From NCBI GenBank assembly GCA_009602735.1, contig WELA01004388.1, positions 148,430 through 171,729 on the forward strand: a DNA stretch of 23,300 nucleotides. Reading direction: 5' to 3'. Under the pieces are notes generated by a model. It was given only the letters and a program-made list of their open reading frames with translations. It was not told the origin of the DNA and ran no database searches. A program made the translations under genes and the position numbers. Shown piece by piece: positions 18,276 through 23,300 of this stretch. The first letter of the stretch is position 1. Each line of letters opens with the position of its first letter. This stretch comes from Mesotaenium endlicherianum (Eukaryota > Streptophyta > Zygnematophyceae > Zygnematales > Mesotaeniaceae).

Positions 18276-21096
18276 ATGGTACGAAAAGTTATTATTACGT
18301 TCTTATGGAGTGTAGGAGCTGTTACTTGTTCAAATTTATGAGAAACAGAGACCTAGGACGATGTTGTGGTTGTCTGTTTCACTATTGTGTAAGAGTATGT
18401 GGCTTCCTTGATTGTGGCTTATTTATGAGTTTGCTTTTACCAACATGTACAACTTCTTATGGGCGTCGTGTAGGCTTCGAGGTCCCGGCTATTCAAAGAG
18501 TATAAGGAGGTTATGAGAGATACCTCCCCTGATTCAGATATCAAGCTGGCCTGTGACGAGAATAATATTTATAAGTGGACTGCTCACATCAAGGTTCGTG
18601 GTGCGTGAAGCGACCAGCTTAAAACTCAATGTACTGTTCTAGTTCACAGCACTTACAGCACTCCTAGTAATAGAAGCCACTTGTCTAATGGCAATTAAGA
18701 TTTTGCAGTCAGTCATTGGGAGTGTGCTTGAAAAGTTGTGCAGGTTGATTATACTCAACATGATTGTAAACAAGTATCGCCAATTTCTTTTTCGTTGACA
18801 ACAACCTAGACGAGGATGAGGAACCATTGACTGTAAAACATGCATCATTTGTGCAATCGTGGCATTTCTGCTGTCTGTGTAGTGCATATGACATTGTGCT
18901 GGCGTTTTTTGAACTCTTGGTTACGTGTAGCCTGGCAAGATGTCACATTACTACTTCTTCTTGCCAGCCTTTCCTTCTCATTTTGCCTTTCTCTGCTTTG
19001 TGTCCACTTGAAGCATAACGAGGTCAAAACTCTCAGCATTTGAAGTGGCCGGAATATGGGTTTCTCTGGGCCTCACTGAAAGAAGTAAGCTGGCGAGCTG
19101 ACGAGCTGATGAGCTGGCAAAGTGATATTCACCGTCGCTTCTGCTATACGCGTTCTCTTTGCTGTGCTCTTTTTGGCTTTTGGCTGACGCGCTGCAGGCA
19201 TCTGCTCATGTTCTCTCTACCTTGTCTTCTTGACTGGCAGGGTCCTGTCGAAACTCCGTATCACGGAGGCACTTTCCAGCTCGCCATGAGTATACCTGAA
19301 CAGTACCCTCTGGTGCCTCCACAAGTTCGATTCCAGACAAAAATATTCCACCCTAATGTGCACTTCAAGGTACACCGGGGCTTACACCATGCCCTCTTCC
19401 CGCTTCTTCCTCCTCCCATGCCTTACATGCAGGTCACATAAAGGCTTCTGTTTGATACCCATGATCACTGTCCAGCTCCCATGAGGGCCTCACGAGCAAG
19501 GGCGCTGGTTGGTCAGTTTTGAAGCATCAATCGGCAGTGTGGAGGGAGATGTCATCACTGCAGGCTGGAACTGGGCGATGGTAGTGAGGGTGCAAGATCA
19601 GGGTGAGCTCTGCGACGCATGCATGCCGCAATGTCCACATCAGTGAGGAACGTGCTTCAGTGTGAGATCACAGCCCTGTTACTGGACAGCTTCCACCAAA
19701 GTTGCACATCATTTGAGTTGCAGATGGCATACATCCCCAGCACATGGTGCCTCAACTGGCTTGTGGGGAAACTCATCACGTGCTGTGTACGAAGAGCGGA
19801 TTCTGCTGCGCCTCAGCAAACGTGTTGCTTATTGCTTGCCGGCCCTGTTTCCCAAAAAAAAGAAAAAAAAGGGCTCTCATCTGAGAAGCACTTCAGCCAC
19901 ACAGGGTTACGTAAAGTACGTGAAGTACGTGAAGTACGTAAAGTACGTAAAGTACGTGAAGTACGTAACATGAGAGGAGAGGAGGTGTGTGCAGCTCAGC
20001 TCAAGCTGATGGTGGGTGCTGCAATCCCTTCTGCTGCTGTGTGTGTGGGGCACGCCAGACGGGGGAGATCTGTCTGGACATTCTGAAAACTGCGTGGAGT
20101 CCTGCGTGGACGTTGCAATCGGTGTGTCGAGCCATCATCGCCCTCATGGCGCATCCCGAGCCCGACAGCCCTCTGAATTGCGACTGCGGTGAGCCTCACT
20201 CTGCTTGTGCCTTAGCCAATCCCACTCATTCATGTTTCCAGTAAAGTGACAAGGTTGTTGCATGCGGCTGCCACCATGTGCAGTATAGGAGGTATGGAGT
20301 CAGTTGTCCAGGCGGCTGCTGTCTGGTCTCGTTTCTGTGCTGAGAGGATTCACTGCTTGATTGAAATTCATCATGCTGTGACGCACATTCGTTGTAATGA
20401 ACAAAAGTTAGTTCTTACTGTGAGCAAGCTCGTCTTGTGCTGGAAGACCGCCGCTTGTTTATCTCATTCCAACTTCTGCAGCTGTGGCGCCTGTAGAGTG
20501 GTCGTGGTTGACAATTGCGCAGATTGTACTACTGAACTCTTTTTTTTACTTTCTTCCACCTTAATATTGCGGGACCTGTCCGGGTGCATACAGATCCTAT
20601 GCATGCACTATGTTAGGTATTTTGTTCTGCTTGGAGAGCGGCAGGTGCGCCTCTTTAATTTCAAGAAATATAGGGGCTCTGCTCATATGAGACGATGAAC
20701 CAGTGACGGCACCATCTTTGAATAGTTGTGCAGCGGGGAGCGCTTCTGTGACTAGTAGATTTTAAGACGCATGCTTCTGGCCTGCTGCCAACGTTCAATT
20801 TGAAGATTTGACCTCCTTGTTGAGAGTTTGCAATCATGGTCCTTTTATTGGCTATTGTGATGGTTGTGACCTTGGGGGGTTTTTCTGATTGTTCGTCATG
20901 GTGTGGGCGCTACTTGCATGGCTGGTTGCTCGTGTAAACTCCAGTTGTGAAGACATGATGTTTTTTTGTTAATGTCTTTCCTCTCTTTTCTTTGTTGCCG
21001 TTTGCAGGTAACCTACTGAGAGCAGGAGATCACCGAGGCTACAGCTCCATGGCCAAGATGTACACGCAATTGTCTGCCAAACCTTTTGGGAACTGA
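18276..21096 (+). CDS. PEX4: PEX4, peroxisomal ubiquitin-conjugating enzyme E2, complete, five exons
   Basis: PEX4 is the E2 that, held at the peroxisome by PEX22, ubiquitinates the import receptor PEX5 so that it can be recycled. Exons: 18276-18278 (ATG alone, inferred), 18474-18593, 19241-19369, 20059-20188 and 21008-21096, joined to 156 residues against 157 in Arabidopsis. The UBC fold is complete: [13 protein letters not shown] (2-14), [32 protein letters not shown], the HPN motif at 78-80 in [13 protein letters not shown], and catalytic Cys89 in [10 protein letters not shown] (codon 20071-20073). PEX4-type features follow: [31 protein letters not shown], then [22 protein letters not shown]. 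The exon at 18474 is preceded by an in-frame TAG, so an upstream start exon is required; ATG|GTACGA at 18276 fits in phase 0. Introns are 195, 647, 689 and 819 bases. Intron 3 carries a 9-bp minisatellite. Confidence 0.93.
19093..19118. repeat. Short period-8 repeat of GAGCTG in PEX4 intron 2
   Basis: GAGCTG occurs at 19095, 19103 and 19111, giving about three imperfect 8-bp units (GAGCTGAC, GAGCTGAT, GAGCTGGC). The sequence lies within the intron between 18593 and 19241 and has no evident role. Confidence 0.6.
19908..19969. repeat. 9-bp minisatellite TACGTRAAG in PEX4 intron 3
   Basis: Six complete 9-bp units (TACGTAAAG or TACGTGAAG) run from 19908 to 19961, followed by a partial unit to 19969. 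Because the unit is a multiple of three it stays open in several frames, giving artificial VKY or VRE repeat peptides, but it lies inside the intron 19370-20058. An A-rich stretch lies just upstream at about 19853-19870. Confidence 0.9.
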
Positions 21097-21752
21097 GCTT
21101 GATGACCCTGTCGCATTGTTGTTAGAGGAAGAATGTTAGTTAAGAGGTGCTTGAGAGCTCTTATTGGACTGCCTGTGTGTGAAAGTGAATACGTGATTGC
21201 ATTCACCTGGGTAGTGCCTAAGTAGTGCACAGTGGGCCGGCCCGTGGTTGAAAGAGCTCAGTTTGGATGTGAGTGGCGCCTGTACTGAGCTCTCTGACGT
21301 AATATTGTACATAGCAATTAATGCAACGCGCCGTAGCAACAGGTAGCAGCACGTAAACAGCTGCCCATTGTAGCCGCTGTAACCAGCAGATGTAACTTAA
21401 AGCCATACCCAAGTCTCACATAGGGAGAATGCTTGCTCATGCCATGTGAAGCTGCTAGAACTCGCCTCCTGTTGTAAATCAAGACATTGCGTTTGGGGTG
21501 TGGAAATAAGTTGCGAACAGAGAAGGATATAAGGATGGAGCTTGGAGATCTGGGATTTCACGTCATTACCCACCTACTCCCTACTATAATACCTTCCTCA
21601 TTAATTCTGTCTTTCTGAGCAAGATAAAGGTGTGCAATCAAATACGAGTGAATAGGTCAGAACAATGATTTACAATCTGTATTCTCCCTGATAATGATGG
21701 GAGGTCTCAATTTCAGCTCATGAAATAGTATACCAGGAACCTCTCTTGTTTC
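21097..21752. other. Convergent 3' region between PEX4 and PFAS
   Basis: The two genes run toward each other and share about 650 bases that must contain both 3' UTRs and polyadenylation sites. On the + strand, GGAAATAAGTTG near 21502-21513 and AAGATAAAGG near 21620-21629 are possible A-rich polyadenylation elements. No gene or clear repeat is seen. Confidence 0.5.
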
Positions 21753-23269
21753 TCACTTAGACTCCTCACACCACTCCCTGGCGTTCTGAAACAATCTCAA
21801 CCAGGGGCTGGGTCCTGCGGGGTCCAGATGCGACCAATCAGAGGGAGCCCATGGGAACTGCCACATGAGGTAGCACCTCTCCGGGTGGGGCATGATAGCC
21901 AGGTGGCGACCATTGGGCGAGCAGATTGCGGCAATACCGTCCGGCGACCCGTTAGGATTGAACGGATAGACCTCTGTCGGCTTCCCTTCATCATCGCAGT
22001 AGCGCACGGGAGCCAGATTTTGCGACAGCACCTTGTCGTAAATGTCGGCGTCCGGGAAGAGAGCGCGGCCCTCGCCATGAGCCACCCATATCCCGACCCT
22101 CGTGCCTGCCATGCCTCTGCGCTCACGGCAAACACACACCCACACACAAGCCATTGCAAAGCGACAGAGCAGCTCAGCACACAAAGTCTCTCGCCCCGCC
22201 TGAGCGCTGGCCTCATGACACTCAGTGGATCTGCCAACGCCGTTTGCTGCCTTGCAGCAGCAGACAGGGAGGGACACCACAGACAGGGGCCCAAAGGAGA
22301 CACATGTGTAAAGATGCTGCGACTAGAGGCGACCTGCATCTGTCGCCTGGGAGTTGCTTCAAATACAACCTACACGACTGACAGCAGTCGAAGACGCTAA
22401 CGGAGATGCATATGCAGGGTGCCCAAGAGCTGCAACGCGCTGCACTGCACTGCGTGGCACGCTGCATTCAGAGGCCGACATGTGGCGGTCTGAGAGGCAC
22501 AGAGGGGGGCAAGACCTGAGCATGATGGACGGCGACTCCTGGATCTCGACGGACGCGAAGCGGCACTCGAAGCGGCCCGACTCGTTGTGGACAAAGCGGG
22601 GCTGCAGTTCATCCCCGCCTGCTCCCAGCGTCCCTCCCACATCACCCCCGGGCACCTGCACACGCACAGCAGAGACCCCCACGCCTTCCCGTATCAGCTG
22701 TTGGCGCAAGGAAAGGAGAAATGCGCGCTCCTGGCAACATCTGCCCTAGAAAATGAGCCAAATCCGACTCAGGATTAAATTTCTGGTCGATTTCATTCTT
22801 CATAATAAAGCTCATATAGAGCTCCCGGCACAATATCCTGCTCATGTATGGTGTGCCTGCCTGCCTGCCCGTCTTCCTGCCTGCCTGCCCGTCTGCCTGC
22901 CTGCCTACCTACCTGCCAGCCAGCTTCTGCCACCAAGATGAGAGAGAGAGAGAGAGGGAGATGCTGCAGGTCAGCAAAGAGAAGGCGCGCAGGGAAAATG
23001 CGGGAGCGAGAGCAAGAGCTAGCCAGGGGGGAGGGAGAGAACAGGTTGAGAGCAGAGGGGAGCGCGGGGCAGGGGCAGGGGCAGGGGCAGGGCGGGGCAA
23101 GGACGAGAAGCCGACCCAGCCGAGGAGCGCCATGAGCTGGCAGCCGTTGCACACGCCCAGGCTGAACGTGTCGGGCCGCGCGTAGAAGGCCTGGAACTGC
23201 GCCCACACGCCCTCGTTGAACCGGATCGTGCCCGCCCACCCCTTCGCCGAGTCCAGCACGTCCGCATAG
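21753..23269 (-). CDS. PFAS: Phosphoribosylformylglycinamidine (FGAM) synthase, C-terminal glutaminase part, last three exons
   Basis: The enzyme converts formylglycinamide ribonucleotide, ATP and glutamine into FGAM in purine synthesis. In plants it acts in plastids and mitochondria; the N-terminal part with any targeting peptide is outside this window. Exons (- strand): 23269-23116, 22655-22516 and 22116-21753, about 219 residues joined in frame and ending in TGA. The glutamine amidotransferase domain is clear. SYADVLDSAKGWAGTIRFNE is followed by GVCNGCQLMALLGW, whose first Cys (codon 23151-23149) is the nucleophile. VGGTLGAGG and PRFVHNESGRFECRF follow, and MPHPER supplies the catalytic His and Glu (codons 21887-21885 and 21881-21879). 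The end, MWQFPWAPSDW...GPSPWLRLFQNAREW, is the usual eukaryotic and PurL C-terminus. Introns are 460 and 399 bases; two donors are GTCGGC and GTCTTG rather than GTAAG or GTGAG. The family call is firm. Confidence 0.94.
22854..22924. repeat. Degenerate TGCC tetranucleotide repeat in PFAS intron
   Basis: About 70 bases of TGCC units, interrupted by CGTC, TTCC and TACC variants. They lie in the intron between exons ending 23116 and starting 22655. Read in frame, the tract gives Cys/Leu/Pro-rich strings that have no significance. Confidence 0.85.
22941..22956. repeat. (AG)8 microsatellite in PFAS intron
   Basis: Eight consecutive AG dinucleotides on the + strand, so CT on the PFAS sense strand. 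Part of the same low-complexity intron as the TGCC and G-rich repeats. Confidence 0.85.
23066..23097 (+). repeat. GGGGCA repeat, candidate G-quadruplex, in PFAS intron
   Basis: G tracts lie at 23066-23069, 23072-23075, 23078-23081, 23084-23087, 23090-23092 and 23094-23097, separated by CA or C. At least four consecutive four-G tracts with two-base loops meet the usual quadruplex pattern. The array is on the DNA strand opposite to the PFAS mRNA and starts about 20 bases after the 5' splice site at 23116. Confidence 0.8.
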
Positions 23270-23284
23270 CTGCCCACTCATCCG

Positions 23285-23295
23285 CCCCCCCCCCC
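23285..23295. repeat. Poly-C run at the right window edge (poly-G on the PFAS strand)
   Basis: Eleven C residues on the + strand place a G run about 15-25 bases upstream of the PFAS acceptor AG at 23271-23270, where a pyrimidine tract would be expected on the sense strand. The exact length of the run is uncertain. Confidence 0.75.
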
Positions 23296-23300
23296 GTCCC

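Noticed and set aside
19619..20086. A 155-codon open frame with VRE/VRK repeats, and an overlapping one with VKY repeats
   Set aside because: Both arise from the 9-bp minisatellite in PEX4 intron 3, which stays open because its unit is a multiple of three. The flanking exons splice cleanly around it.
18276..21096. A general UBC4/5-type E2 rather than PEX4
   Set aside because: The segment after the active Cys ([31 protein letters not shown]) and the end [18 protein letters not shown] are specific to PEX4.
21828..22400. A 190-codon plus-strand open frame
   Set aside because: It is antisense to the last PFAS exon and adjoining intron, and its translation resembles nothing.
22854..23097. A CRISPR-like or other immune repeat array
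   Set aside because: The units are contiguous simple repeats without spacers, in an intron of a plant gene; no cas or other defence gene is present.

Overview
This window is nuclear DNA from a land plant, and nothing in it looks prokaryotic or organellar. All protein genes are split by GT-AG introns of about 100 to 850 bases. They encode plant-type housekeeping proteins: PPi-dependent phosphofructokinase alpha subunit, a BPA1-like RRM protein, the peroxisomal E2 PEX4, FGAM synthase and signal peptidase subunit 3. There is also one nuclear-type tRNA-Leu(CAG). Several residues differ from the flowering-plant versions I remember, and the noncoding DNA is AT-rich with many simple repeats. I therefore infer an early-diverging lineage (bryophyte, lycophyte or fern grade), but the species cannot be named from the sequence alone.

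Layout from left to right: (1) 48-937, + strand, the last two exons of the signal peptidase complex subunit SPCS3/SPC22. (2) 1890-1970, + strand, tRNA-Leu(CAG), followed by about 2.1 kb with no recognisable gene. (3) 11996-4059, - strand, a complete 18-exon gene for the alpha (regulatory) subunit of PFP, 616 codons after joining exons. (4) 11997-15603, 3.6 kb of AT-rich spacer with at most retroelement debris. (5) 17462-15604, - strand, a complete four-exon BPA1-like gene of about 369 residues. (6) 18276-21096, + strand, a complete PEX4 gene of 156 residues. It is divergent from the BPA1-like gene across an 0.8 kb shared promoter region, and its first coding exon appears to be the ATG alone. 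(7) 23269-21753, - strand, the last three exons of FGAM synthase (PFAS), carrying the glutaminase end and convergent with PEX4.

The genes do not form a pathway or operon. They are unrelated housekeeping loci (ER signal peptide removal, glycolysis, lipid-transfer/cell-death regulation, peroxisomal import, purine synthesis), as expected for a plant chromosome. I found no convincing new multi-gene system. The best leads are a 44-bp inverted repeat in PFP intron 12 whose transcript would be almost fully paired, a PFP alpha subunit that keeps the catalytic TIDGD motif, a recurring CAGCCATGGC-centred module, and several unusual intron repeats.
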